NCBI RefSeq assembly: GCF_029227915.1
Contig: NC_079878.1
Location: forward strand, 24,329,501-24,393,500
Length of the DNA stretch: 64,000 nucleotides
Reading direction: 5' to 3'
Source of the DNA: Hydractinia symbiolongicarpus
Taxonomy: Eukaryota > Cnidaria > Hydrozoa > Anthoathecata > Hydractiniidae
The notes under the pieces are model-generated. The model was not told the origin of the DNA. It did not search any database and worked only from the letters and a program-made list of their open reading frames with translations. Position numbers and translations under genes: made by a program. Below, piece after piece: positions 1-10,021 of the stretch (its first letter is position 1; the number at the start of each line of letters is the position of its first letter).

Positions 1-1600
1 ATGTCATCCGTTGGCTGAGAGCGGACTCTAAAAATGTCGTCATTTGAAGCAATGCAGGAACAAAAATTTGTTATTTTTTAGGGTTCTTCCATCAAGAAAC
101 GTAAACCTCTTCAGTTGGATATTTAGAATGTCTCTGCACTGAGTGAAAACCGTTTCGCTTATACTGTTTTGATAAGAAGAGCACTGCGGGCAAAGCCACC
201 TGTCATTTCCAGACAAATTTTTGGGCTGCAAAAAACAATTAATTGAACCTGTAACGCTGTTTGAGATAGGGAGTGGCACAATAGGCATACTTCCCTCCCT
301 GCTAGTTGATAAGAAGCATGCATTACATGACGTCGTAGTGGTTATAATGTTGGTGATGATATTATTTGCGATAACCGAAGGGCCTGTTAATTCACCCAAG
401 ACATGAAGCAGTATTTCTGGCACGTCCTGCTGGGTATTAATGTTGAATGGGGTCTTCCTAATGCTGGACATCTCACGCTGCAAGGCTCTTAAGAAGGCGG
501 AAGGGTCAACAGCTGTGGAAGACTGGGACAGCATGGACATACTCAGCATAACAGACTTCAATAGAGGAGAAAGAAGAGAAGATTCCGAAGCACAATGTAA
601 TCAAAATGATGGGATTGCAGTTAATGCTTGCAGGATAGAAGTGGCGTCACAGGTGTTTCCTTTATTTATTAATCCTGCGTGAATTACTTTGCTGTGGGTA
701 GGTGGGTCTGGGCCTGCTTTAACAGGTCTATTGGGCTTGGTGACTGTTGGTTGTTTGGCCTTTGGCATTAGAGGAGTGGGTATGGAACAGCTGGTTGAAA
801 TAGGGATGTGGCTGTGTTCATTCCATACCTTTGTATTTCTAGCGACCCAAATACAGAAAGAAGCTTTCATGCACATGTCACCAAGTTGACGAGCAGCTTG
901 AAAAGTTTTTTTGCGGTCCAATCCCAGTCTTTTCAAACACGAAGAAACAGATCGAGAGCAGTAGCCTCTTGCACCTACCTCGATGGCAAAAAGATCTATA
1001 TGCCAACCGTTTTGTTTGATGATGTTCACCAGAGGATTGTATTTGGACATCTTAGTTGAATGCCAAGTTTCCATATTTTCCTCGCATGGACAGGTAAGCT
1101 CTATCACAATCACATGCTTCCTGTTGTTGGTATAGATAACGAGATCTGGCCTGAGTGGTGTTAAAGCAATATGCCCAGGGAAAACAAATCCGTCCTTTAA
1201 GTCAGACATAATCATCCAATCGCAGGCGAGATGTAAAAGACTTGTAAGTTTAGACTTTTTACCATGAGTGTGGGCACCAGCTTTAACAAACTTAATGCTA
1301 TTTAGCTGTTTTACAGGTGACGTGATGGACTTACAAAAAGTAGTGAGCAACTCCACAATTTCTTTTAAAACAGAATCGTGGCGGAATGTAAATCCACCTT
1401 GCGCAAGAGCAGTTTTGCAGGCACCTAGGATGTGAGCTGTATTGCACAATTTTTTTTCACATAAAAAACAAGAGGCTTCAGTGCATATCCGCCAACGCTT
1501 TAAATTACCTGGGGACGGAAGAACGTCGTAGGTCGAACTTAAGCAGAATGACACTAAGTTTGGTTGCATTGCCAACAAGGATTTCCAGGAGAGATCGTGC
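1..1600 (-). pseudogene. Restriction-like endonuclease + ubiquitin protease (USP) ORF, copy 1
   Basis: Reading leftward, this is the 3' part of a retroelement-type polyprotein. First comes a CCHC zinc knuckle (C-x2-C-x8-H-x4-C, about 1440-1490, with a following RHDSVL). Next is a restriction-like endonuclease core (RPDLVIY then VIVIELTCPCEEN, then TKMSKY, about 1050-1170), which resembles the endonuclease of R2/NeSL-type LINEs. Last is a USP domain: Cys box GLINKGNTCDATS (about 630-680), a CPQC zinc site, and LNIQLKRF (about 100-120). A TGA stop at 601-603 sits where the second copy at 37 kb has a Trp codon, so this is a nonsense mutation. The usual Tyr and Asn after the catalytic Cys are Asp and Thr. 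No reverse transcriptase lies upstream: homology with copy 2 stops near 1600. The USP His box would be at the window edge, where the frame also breaks. Calling it retroelement-derived is inference. Confidence 0.8.
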
Positions 1601-1663
1601 TACCCTTGCACCTGAAGTTGCGTAACTCTACCTACTTGTTCTTCTTCTTCTATTTCCTTTGCA

Positions 1664-2065
1664 GTGATCACTTTTCCTACTAGGATAACTAACTCCTCTA
1701 GTACTCTTATAGATAATATATTCTCTAACGCATCTCACCTCGACATTATGTCTGGTAATATCTGTAATATAATCTCTGACCACTTACCTCCATTCGTTAT
1801 CTTTAACAAAAAAAAAACAGTGTATTCTCCTTCTAATGTTAAGACTAGTTTCGAAGTTGGAAAAATTTTGATAGTGAAAATTTTATTCTTGACATTCTTG
1901 ATACAAACTGAAAACAAACTCTTGAAATAAGTTCTGGAAATGTAGACCTCTCTTTCGAGAAATTCTTTAACAGGGTTGAAGGCCTCCTGAATCAGTATGC
2001 ACCTACAAAAGCACTGACTAAGCGTCAACACAAACGTGATTTAATTTCTTGGATCACTAAAGGTA
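1664..2065 (+). pseudogene. LINE endonuclease (APE type) C-terminal fragment
   Basis: The reading frame gives ITFPTRITNSSSTLIDNIFSN, then ISDHLPPFVIF. This is the typical C-terminal end of the apurinic endonuclease domain of CR1/L2/Jockey-like LINEs (the SDH motif contains the catalytic His). A change of frame near 1850 continues into VDLSFEKFFNRVEGLLNQYAPTKALTKRQ and SWITKG, the normal linker towards reverse transcriptase. A stop codon lies near 1927. The match ends near 2065 and no reverse transcriptase follows, so it is a truncated, dead copy. Confidence 0.75.
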
Positions 2066-2730
2066 ATAGCGACCTTACGCAAAGGCGACGACAAGCGAAA
2101 ATTCACCAGTTTTTTTTTAACTGCGCATGTGCAGCTGAGGGGAAACCCAAATTTATCGCCGTCTAGAAGAAGAAGTGAACGTGAGATGCAGCAGTTTAGC
2201 GATGTGTAGAAAACGTGAGCACTTTTTCCTAATAACTTCATAATTTTTTACACTTTTTGAATAATTTAGGTTGAGGGAAAGTTTCTACTTAACACAGAAG
2301 ATATATGTGTATTTTTATAAATTTTTGTTTATGTTTTATTTTAGTTTTGGCATATTCTTTAAAACTAAAAAGAAAACAAAATGGCTAACCCTAACCCTAC
2401 CGAAGACAAGCTAAAAGCAAGGTAAATATGCTTCTGGCATGTCTTTTGCCCATTAAACCATAAATGTTTAGTCTTGTTTTGTATATTTAACGTAGCCTAG
2501 AGTTTGGGAAGTAAGAGAGAAAGATTTGCATTTAATCAGATAGATGCTATGCCTATGTTGTGATTTGTGATGTTGTGGTTTGTGTGTGATGTGTGTAGTG
2601 ATGTTAAAATGTTACTTAGCTAGCCATTTTTTTTAGTTCCAATAAACACCCAATGATGTGGACATCCCAGCATGATATTTTAATATGTCGGGAAATTTTG
2701 TTAATAGAACCTTAAAACCACAAACCGTCG
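2066..2730. other. No clear gene; possible short first exon at 2381-2421
   Basis: Mostly AT-rich sequence. An ATG at 2381 in good context starts MANPNPTEDKLKAR and meets a plausible splice donor (AAG|GTAAAT) at 2421/2422. It could be the first exon of the Myb-like pseudogene just downstream, but I cannot prove the link. Confidence 0.3.
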
Positions 2731-3375
2731 ACTAGAGAACGTGGTCAGGCATGGGGTACAATTGTAGCTGATTTGAATTGTATAACTGAAGTAGTATTTA
2801 ATGTTAGTATACGTAGTGTTCCTGATAGATATAATAACTGCTTGAAAAATTCAAGAAACAAGAGAGATATTTGCAGAGCCTCAGGAATAGAGTTTGAAGA
2901 AGACGAGCTTGACCAACTGTTGTGAATTGGTTGAAAAAGCTCAAGAATCTGTTGTTGTACATGAAAAAAAAAACAATTTGGAAAAAAGTTGACTGTTGAA
3001 AATGATAAAGCTGCTGCTTTAGATCAACGTAATAAAGCCATGGAAAGACTTCGTGAAACCAAAAAACGTAAAAGTTTGATTGATGATGAATCACAGTACT
3101 GGTTCTGAAACACTAATATATTTGCGTGAAAAGGCTGAAAGAGATCAAGAAATGCGGCAGAAAGACATGAGGATTCGCCGAGAAGAAAATGCTTCATTTC
3201 GTGAGTTACTGGTTAAGATAAATGACGCTACAAAAGTGAATAATCTTTGCCAACAAGTCAAAAATCAAGAAAAACAGCAGCAGCTTCTGTTATTGCAACA
3301 GCACAAAATGATGGAGCAGCAAACACGTGTTGAGCAATTGCTAGTTAATTTTTTTGGACAAACAAATAAAAAACT
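2731..3375 (+). pseudogene. Myb/SANT-like DNA-binding protein, broken
   Basis: The frame from 2731 reads TRERGQAWGTIVADLN, then FNVSIRSVRDRYNNCLKNSRNKRD, then ASGIEFEEDELDQLL. This matches the Myb/SANT-like domain common in cnidarian genomes, with conserved Trp and RSVRDRY. A frame change near 2922 leads into a charged helical region (KAQESVVVHEKK, TVENDKAAALDQRNKAMERLRETKKRK). Another near 3090 leads into SETLIYLREKAERDQEMRQKDMRIRREE and a Gln-rich coiled coil (NQEKQQQLLLLQQHKMMEQQ). At least two frameshifts mean it is not translated as one protein. Myb-like proteins are the second gene of PIF/Harbinger elements, and a Harbinger transposase piece lies 1.3 kb away on the other strand; whether they came from one element is unproven. 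Confidence 0.65.
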
Positions 3376-4124
3376 TATGTATTGTATCTATATGCTGTTA
3401 CGTTTTGTTGATATGTATACATAGTCTGTTTTTACTGTTCATAATCATATATATACTTCTGTATTTTTTGTTAGAACATAGAACTGGTTTCAAGTTACAT
3501 GCCTAATGTTTAGTCTTTGTTTCTCAGAAACCTGTTTTTTCAGGAATTAAATTCCATTAATTAATACTTGGAAAAAAGTCATGCACCTGCTTACTATAAA
3601 GATAGGCCTTTACATTTATCTACTGAAAATAATATTCAATATTTGGAGGAGGTATTTGAAAAAAATTGAAGTTAAATTTCCATGCATGCAAGTTCGGGCA
3701 TTTGCTAATAATGCACATATGATATACATTTTGCCGACTGCACTTAAGTCTACTTTTACATTCTTTTTGAAGTCTATGAATGCAAACCATGATTAAAAAG
3801 CCACTCTGCACTAACTCTGACAGCACTCATTGATTAATTGTAGTCTTTTTGTGGTTGTAAGTACAGTAAGTACAGGATTGCGAAAAACTCGAGCGACTTA
3901 CGGCCAGTCCAAATAATTTTTTGGGAAATTTCGGGACCTCCCGCGTTTTTACACAAAATCCGACAAATGTCAGCGCGTTTTTGTTTGAGATTGGCACGTC
4001 GACATGATTCCGTTTTTGCCCGATTTAAGAAAAACAATAATAACCAACAGAAGATAAAGATGCAGCAAGAGAAATAAAGTCAGTAATTCAAGATGCTCAG
4101 TTTTAATAAGTTCACTTATTAAAA
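3376..4124. other. Non-coding stretch
   Basis: AT-rich DNA. Short open frames on both strands (for example 3581-3796 and its antisense) have no recognisable domain and I take them as chance. Confidence 0.5.
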
Positions 4125-4481
4125 ATGGCAGCGCCGCGATCGGTCGTCTTGCAAATTTTGTTAAAAATTGTTTTAATATCTTGTACTACAAGTTCTTGGT
4201 TTAACAACAGAAACGTTAACAATTCGTTTACTGGACTTATAATGTTAGATAATGTTATTAATAAACCAGATTTTAGTCATGAATCCTTGTTTATAATACA
4301 AAAAGAAAAGTCTTTATTTTTAAAACCAGATATTAGCGTACAACTGTTGCTATTACTTAGTGGTGATGTGGAGAGATGTCCTGGTCCTACTTTTATGGAT
4401 TTCACAAGAAGAAAAGGTATGAAAATAATACATCAAATAATACATCAAGTTAATGTTAAGACCATTTGGTGCTACAACTGA
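4125..4481 (+). pseudogene. LINE ORF N-terminus with a degenerate 2A-like motif
   Basis: A 118-codon frame beginning MAAPRSVVLQILLKIV. Residues about 72-90 read LLLLLSGDVERCPGP (GDVERCPGP at 4362-4388). Many LINE ORFs begin with a hydrophobic stretch followed by a 2A-like ribosome-skipping peptide of the form D-V/I-E-x-N-P-G-P. Here the Asn position is Cys, so skipping is expected to be weak or absent. The frame loses recognisable content after position 4400, so this is a truncated N-terminal fragment. The LINE assignment rests on the motif and its hydrophobic leader only. Confidence 0.55.
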
Positions 4482-4671
4482 TTGAAATTATAGGCCATGT
4501 ACTTTCTTATGACCATTATATAACACCCAGGTCTGCAAACAACCAGTTTGTCATGAATTACTTGGCAATATTGTTCTAAGCTAGTTAGAGAACATACAGG
4601 TTGATTTAGGTCTGTTAACTTGTGGTGAAAGTTTTGGTAAACAGATGGCATTATAAGATTAGAAATTATCT

Positions 4672-5130
4672 CAGTTGAGAAACAGGTCTTCCAAATCTTG
4701 GAATCATGTCTGAATAGCAGCAAGGATAACCATATCGTTCCAAAAATAAACATAGTGCCCCTATACCATCCACATTTAGGCGGTTGTAAGTAATTATTTC
4801 GTCTGATATCTTGAAAAATCTGAATTCACTCCAACATTCGTCGTCTGTCAGCTGTTCCAAATCAAACTTACCGTAATTCCAATATGGATAGTCTAACAAA
4901 CATAGAAATTCTTCATCATCAATAAGATTATTTGCGTGAGCAAGAAAAAGAGCTTCTCTGACTTGCCTAAGATAAGCCAAGTGTTTTGCAAAAGAAAAAG
5001 CAAATGCAATATATCTTGTGTCGTCATCACGAGATTCAATAAAGACCAGATTGTCACAAGGAAAGTGAAGAAAATTCAATTTAAAGACTGTCAACCTAGA
5101 GTAAGTAAAAAAATTATTTCTTCCCTCAGC
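4672..5130 (-). pseudogene. PIF/Harbinger transposase, N-terminal fragment
   Basis: The minus frame contains REALFLAHANNLIDDEEFLCLLD, PYWNYGKFDLEQLTDDECWSEFRFFK, then a Leu/Tyr-rich segment and DGIGALCLFLERYGYPCCYSDMIPRFGRPVSQL. This order is the N-terminal region of HARBI1-like DDE proteins widespread in cnidarians: an acidic PYWNY..FDL..ddEC..EFRF block, then G.eALCifLkRfayPcry.DmiprFGRpv. It stops at about 4672, before any DDE catalytic residue, so it is a non-functional piece. The first 40 residues of the open frame (above about 5050) do not look like the family and are probably an upstream intron or flank. Confidence 0.75.
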
Positions 5131-5163
5131 ATTTTCCGCTGCAAATGAACAGACATTTTGCAT

Positions 5164-6133
5164 AGTATGTCAGATTTTAGGTGTAATAAAAAGACCCCTA
5201 AATTAGTTACGGTTCAATGCGCATGAAAAAAAAAAAGATAAAAAATTTGAAGAAACGCCAACTACGCGTGCTAAACTGGAAAGAAAGAAGAAATGTAGTA
5301 GTTTTATACTAACCATATAGCTTTTTTGTCATGATTCGCGAAACAACTATATTGTTTCAGGTTGTTCGCGAACTTTTATCGGGTAGCTCACATACTGTCA
5401 GCGGTTGTGAATTAGAAAATGTGGAAATATATCTGGAGTTATCGAGAATAATATCTCGACGCAAACTGATTGGACAGATGTGCAAACGTTGAAATCCGTT
5501 ATTACAAATACCCAACTGGTGCCTGATGAAGAAGATGAACGAGAATCTATTTACCACATATCTCGAGGTTTTTCACGCTCTGAAAATCCGGTACTTGCCG
5601 AAAATTATTTTTTTTTGAACAGGAAAAACGCGATCAAGTGTGTACTTTCATTTCTATTTTTGTTTTTCTGCATAGTTCTGTAAAAAGTTATTAATACCTT
5701 CTTTTACTTTTACGCTAAGAAGAAAACTAAGGAAAGTCAATACGTCCCTCGTTATAAAAATTCTCGAAAAGATTTATCGAAAAGATTTATCGCAGTTAAA
5801 GTACAAATCTTATGAATGTATTAAAGGAGTGCATGTGGTCTTTCTCAGTGTCACTGGTCTTTCCTAGTTGCCAAGAAACCGTTACGGTGAACAGCAATTT
5901 TAAACATTAAAAGCTTGTTTTTGAAAATCGAGAAAATAGTTGTTTGGAAATATTTGTCATTTTGAGAGACGCGTTAGTCAAATTTGAATAAAATTTTGTG
6001 AGTGTCTTCAGACATAGATATGTTAACATGTGAAATAGGTATATTGAAAAGTAGCAGAAGAGAAATGTAATTTTTTGGGTTTATTTTGAAGGTTTGTTGA
6101 TTTTTTGCGCTTTCCAAAAGTTGTATTTTTGGT
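5164..6133. other. Non-coding stretch
   Basis: No supported gene. A 13-bp unit (aaaagatttatcg) is repeated in tandem near 5767-5792. The small open frame 5480-5683 has no recognisable domain. Confidence 0.5.
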
Positions 6134-6220
6134 CACATGATCAACATTTAACGTCATTTTTGACCTTTTGCGCAGAGTAGTGGAGCGAGCGGCGCAGACC
6201 ACAGCCTATTTCTTTATTAA
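6134..6220 (+). repeat. 87-bp direct repeat, left copy, flanking the Mutator-like element
   Basis: This 87-bp segment recurs at 9040-9126 with two substitutions (T/A in the tTtaac/tAtaac position and T/C near the end). It ends TTAA directly against the left terminal inverted repeat at 6221. It is much longer than any usual target-site duplication. Confidence 0.9.
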
Positions 6221-6590
6221 GGTGGTTCCAGGGGAACTAAATGGTGTTTTTTGACATTTTCGTCAAAATAGAGTTTTATATATCGCTGGAAAGCTTATTC
6301 TCTCTGCTTTAAGGTAAAAAAAAAATTATCATAAAAAGTGGAACCAATGTTGCGCAATAGCTCCCGGAAGTCACCCTGTCAATTCCCGAAGATCCTTAGC
6401 AACCAGCCTTAGCAACGCCATTTTCGTTACACCTCCTGTTCCTGATGCCGTAGAGAGTTTAAATTTCCGCCATTTTACGCCCAATACGCCCGTGTATCTC
6501 TGACGACCATTTTGAGCTATTAGTTATACTGCAAATCCACACAACAGCGTTCTGAAATTGGAGCTCCTGGAGAAAAGTCACAACATTTTA

Positions 6591-8450
6591 ATGTCTTCTC
6601 CAGTTTTGTATTGCAGTTGTTTTGTGGTGAGATATACATACACAAGGAGCAGAAAAAGGAAAGGATTTGCTGGAACGCGTCATGTCAAGACAGCGAAAAG
6701 TAGTACACCGACAACTGATGAAATCAACGCTGACGCGCAACCTTCTGGTGCTTCTGCTAACAAATTGAGCGTTTCTACTCAATCTGCTATTGATAATCCA
6801 ACTGAAACTGGTTTAGAAAACTGTAATTTCATTGTTGAGAGTGATTTGTTTATGTCACTTATATTGTCGATTGGCTCATGTATTGATTGCGCAGCAGGTG
6901 TGAGTGTTGAACATTTGATGGCCGAGAAAATGGGACTTGCTCATTTCTTTAAAATATCATGTACTGTTTGCCCTTGGCATATCAAATTTAGTTCCTCCAA
7001 ACAATGTGATAGGATTGAAGGAACTACTGGACGTACTGGATATGAAATCAACCGAAGAACAATAGTAGCGTTCCGGGAAAACGGTCTCGGTTTGTCTGGT
7101 ATTGAATCCTTTAGTCGATGTATGAATATGCCGCAACCGATGTCAAAGACTACTTTTGATGAAATAAGTAGTAGCATTCATAATGCTTATGTTGAAACTG
7201 CCCAAGAGTCTATGAATAAAGCTGCAAAAGAAGCACGTTTGAAGTATATAGAAGAGGATCCTACTAATGTTGACGAAGACGGTGTTACTGATAAAAGCGT
7301 AAGCGGAGACGGAGCTTGGCAAAAGCGCGGATATTCTTCTTTAAATGGAGTAATGACTCTAATCGCAGAGGGAAAATGCATAGACAATGAAGTTATGTCT
7401 AAAAAATGTAGACAGTGTGATGTGTGGGAGAAAAAGAAAGGAACAGAGGAGTATGAGAAATGGAAAGAAACTCATGATAACTTTTGTTCTATGAATCACC
7501 AAGGCAGCTCAGGCGCGATGGAAGTAACCGGCTTGAAACAAATTTATCATCGTTCAGTGAAAAACCATAAACTAAGATATAAATTCTATATTGGAGATGG
7601 AGACAGCAAATCATTTGCGGAAGTGAGTAGCTCTAACCCATACCCTGGCCACAACCTCACAAAGGGTGAATGCATTGGCCATGTACAAAAACGGGTCGGA
7701 ACGCGTTTACGCAAAATCAAAGTTAGTTACAAAGGCCGAAAGTTGAGCGATGGAAAAGGAATCGGGCGAGGTAAAGGTCGTCTTACAGACAAGATTATGA
7801 ACACATTACAAAATCACTACGGTATGGCAATACGTCAAAATACTGGCAGTTTGTACGCTATGAAAAAGTCAGTCGCCGCGGTATTATTTCACTGCACTGC
7901 AGACCCAGACCCCGAGAAACGTCATCGGTTTTGCCCTCGCACAAAGGACTCCTGGTGTAAATACCAGAGTGACAAAATCACTGGTGAGAAAACCTACAAA
8001 GGTAAACTCAATATTGACAAAACAGTCTCAGATGTAATTGCTGATGTATTTTCAAATAAAGATTTGGGAAACGAAGAACTTTTGAAGAAGTGTTTGCACG
8101 GTCAAACTCAGAACGTTAACGAGTCATTGAACAATTTGATTTGGATAAGGTGTCCGAAAAGGATTTATGTTGGCAACACAACCTTTAAAACAGCAGTTGC
8201 CTCAGCAGTGATTAGTTTTAATGAAGGTGAATCAGGACTTATTTCTGTTTTTACAAAACTTGGAATCGAACCAGGTCATTTTACAGCTACCAGCTTTCAA
8301 AAAGCTGATCTTCGACGGGTCAAAGAGTCAAACCGAAAAGGCACAGAGGCCGAAAAACTCCGCAGAAAGAGGCTAAGAGCAGCCAGAAAAGGATTTGATG
8401 ATAAAAATGCTGAGGAGGAAGGAGATGTATATGGATATGGAGAACATTAA
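6591..8450 (+). CDS. Mutator-like transposase, 619 aa, apparently intact
   Basis: DDE-type transposase that would cut and insert its own element in the nucleus. A basic N-terminus (RSRKRKGF, likely nuclear localisation) is followed by a cysteine-rich segment (C-x2-C twice, about residues 95-135: SCIDC and CTVC). The catalytic core follows: D240 in SGDGAWQKRG, the C-x2-C pair KKCRQCD, D336 (and D338) in YIGDGDSKSF, a GHVQKRVGTRLRK block, and E511 in QNVNESLN. This matches the 'Mutator-like transposase' domain family of invertebrates. No stop or frameshift interrupts it. The chosen ATG is the first in frame; about 15-20 residues after it (LYCSCFVVRYTYT) do not resemble the family, so a different start or a small intron is possible. 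The C-terminus is highly basic and then acidic. Confidence 0.85.
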   Translation: MSSPVLYCSCFVVRYTYTRSRKRKGFAGTRHVKTAKSSTPTTDEINADAQPSGASANKLSVSTQSAIDNPTETGLENCNFIVESDLFMSLILSIGSCIDCAAGVSVEHLMAEKMGLAHFFKISCTVCPWHIKFSSSKQCDRIEGTTGRTGYEINRRTIVAFRENGLGLSGIESFSRCMNMPQPMSKTTFDEISSSIHNAYVETAQESMNKAAKEARLKYIEEDPTNVDEDGVTDKSVSGDGAWQKRGYSSLNGVMTLIAEGKCIDNEVMSKKCRQCDVWEKKKGTEEYEKWKETHDNFCSMNHQGSSGAMEVTGLKQIYHRSVKNHKLRYKFYIGDGDSKSFAEVSSSNPYPGHNLTKGECIGHVQKRVGTRLRKIKVSYKGRKLSDGKGIGRGKGRLTDKIMNTLQNHYGMAIRQNTGSLYAMKKSVAAVLFHCTADPDPEKRHRFCPRTKDSWCKYQSDKITGEKTYKGKLNIDKTVSDVIADVFSNKDLGNEELLKKCLHGQTQNVNESLNNLIWIRCPKRIYVGNTTFKTAVASAVISFNEGESGLISVFTKLGIEPGHFTATSFQKADLRRVKESNRKGTEAEKLRRKRLRAARKGFDDKNAEEEGDVYGYGEH

Positions 8451-9025
8451 CTAGACTTATTTAGACTTTTTCATGCAATATTTTTAGTAATTTTCATAAC
8501 TTTTTTTTCAACGCGCGATATCTCAAAACTAGTTTTTCGCTTAATTTGCAACCTCTCAACAAGGATAACTTTTGAACCAGTTAAGCTTTTTGCATGAAAT
8601 TTTCAGGAAATGTTCTTCATTCTATCTAGCATGTGGTGAATTGAACACTTTTTTGATTAAGGTTCTACTTTTTTACCAACTGACTCTAAGGTTGAGGTGA
8701 TTAATCTTCATTTCTGCTATTTCAAGTTTGAGCGCTAACCCGGTGTGAACAGGTGAAAATATAAAAAAAATGGCCCACTCACCACATGCTCCTACATATA
8801 AAGCATCTATCTACCAAGTTTCAATTCAATCAGAAAATCTGTTGTGCAGATATCCTTGTTGAAAAATGGGTCATTTTTTGCCCTAAAATTTGCTTAATTA
8901 TGCGCATAATTAATGACGTCATTAATTTTTTTTTTTGAAATTGTTATTTTTCTTCCTATTTTCATAATATACACCTTTGCTCAAAAGGATTTTGAAAAAA
9001 TTCCATTTTTTTAAAAAAAAACAAG
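8451..9025. other. 3' non-coding region of the Mutator-like element with two palindromes
   Basis: No gene. Two overlapping perfect 16-bp palindromes lie at 8896-8911 (AATTATGCGCATAATT) and 8910-8925 (TTAATGACGTCATTAA). The second holds a consensus CRE/ATF site, TGACGTCA. They are inside the transposon, about 100 bp from its right end. Confidence 0.6.
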
Positions 9026-9039
9026 AGTTCCCCTGGAAC

Positions 9040-9126
9040 CACATGATCAACATATAACGTCATTTTTGACCTTTTGCGCAGAGTAGTGGAGCGAGCGGCG
9101 CAGACCACAGCCTATTTCTTCATTAA
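9040..9126 (+). repeat. 87-bp direct repeat, right copy
   Basis: Second copy of the repeat at 6134-6220, starting inside the last three bases of the right TIR and again ending in ATTAA. Two mismatches in 87 bp. Confidence 0.9.
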
Positions 9127-9561
9127 AGAGCCAAATTAAGCCTGTATAGGATTTCCGCGTCTCGCCCCCTTTACATCAAAATTATCAAGCACTCTTCCCA
9201 AGAGTTTTGATTTCGTCCATTTTGGTTTTGTTTCCCAGCAATTTAATCCAGTAGTTTTTTCTGAAATTTCTGACTAAGTGAGACAACACGAATTTAAAAC
9301 AGCAATGGGGAGTTTTTTTTGTTATTTAAATATGGCGACAATGTGAGGACAACGAGAATTTCACTGGAGAAAGACGAGAGTTTTACTGGAAAAGTTTACC
9401 TTTTACATCTATCAATATCAGGTAGTAATATCTTTATTTAATTCTCATTAGATATACTTTATCTTAACTTATTAAATTTTAGTGCTTGCTTTTTTTTCGT
9501 TATATATAAAAAAAGAGAATCGGAGTAACTACATCGCAATGCAGATATAACTAGCGTTTTA
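9127..9561. other. Spacer between two related DNA transposons
   Basis: No gene seen. The phrase 'aggatttccgcg' near 9148 recurs near 9802 inside the next element, so some of this may be transposon-derived. Confidence 0.45.
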
Positions 9562-10021
9562 AGGTGGTACAACACCAAAAATTGGCAAATTTTCGAAAAA
9601 TCTTCAATTTTGTGTTTTTGACATGGTATGCTAAAAACATTCAAAAACATCTGGAGAAAATTTGAAATCAAAATCTCCTTTCTATAATGAGTTATAGCTA
9701 TTCAAGTAACAGGGACTAGGAATTATTTTCCTTAGCAACGGTAGGACTAAATTTTTAATTTGGTTGCTAGGGGCTTTTCTCATAAAATAGTGGCCTAAAA
9801 TTCACAGGATTTCCGCGCCCTTTACCATCCCCGTATCTTCTTTGCTCAGAAACTCGCAAAATATCTTAAAGCTATTTTTCAAAACCTCAACATGTTTATT
9901 TTGTGATGGTTGGTGTTGCAGACTTATGTAATGTCAGTCTATGTTCATCTCTATGTTTATGCTTTTGTTTTAGTGGATCTGTGACAATTCTGACTACTCC
10001 AAATTGCTTTTTAGTTCAGTA

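Larger units (their letters stand above)
6221..9042 (+). mobile_element. Mutator-like (possibly Kolobok-type) DNA transposon, near full length
   Basis: Terminal inverted repeats: ggtggttccaggggaact at 6221-6238 and its complement, 17 bp, at 9026-9042. A single transposase ORF fills the middle. TTAA precedes the left end, which would suit a TTAA-targeting superfamily such as Kolobok, but the right end lacks TTAA, so the superfamily is open. The element at 9562-11676 has a related TIR start (AGGTGGT) and a related protein. Both ends abut an 87-bp direct repeat. Confidence 0.85.

Noticed and set aside
221-1059. Plus-strand open frames over the first endonuclease-USP relic
   Set aside because: They are antisense shadows of the minus-strand frame, which carries the recognisable domains.
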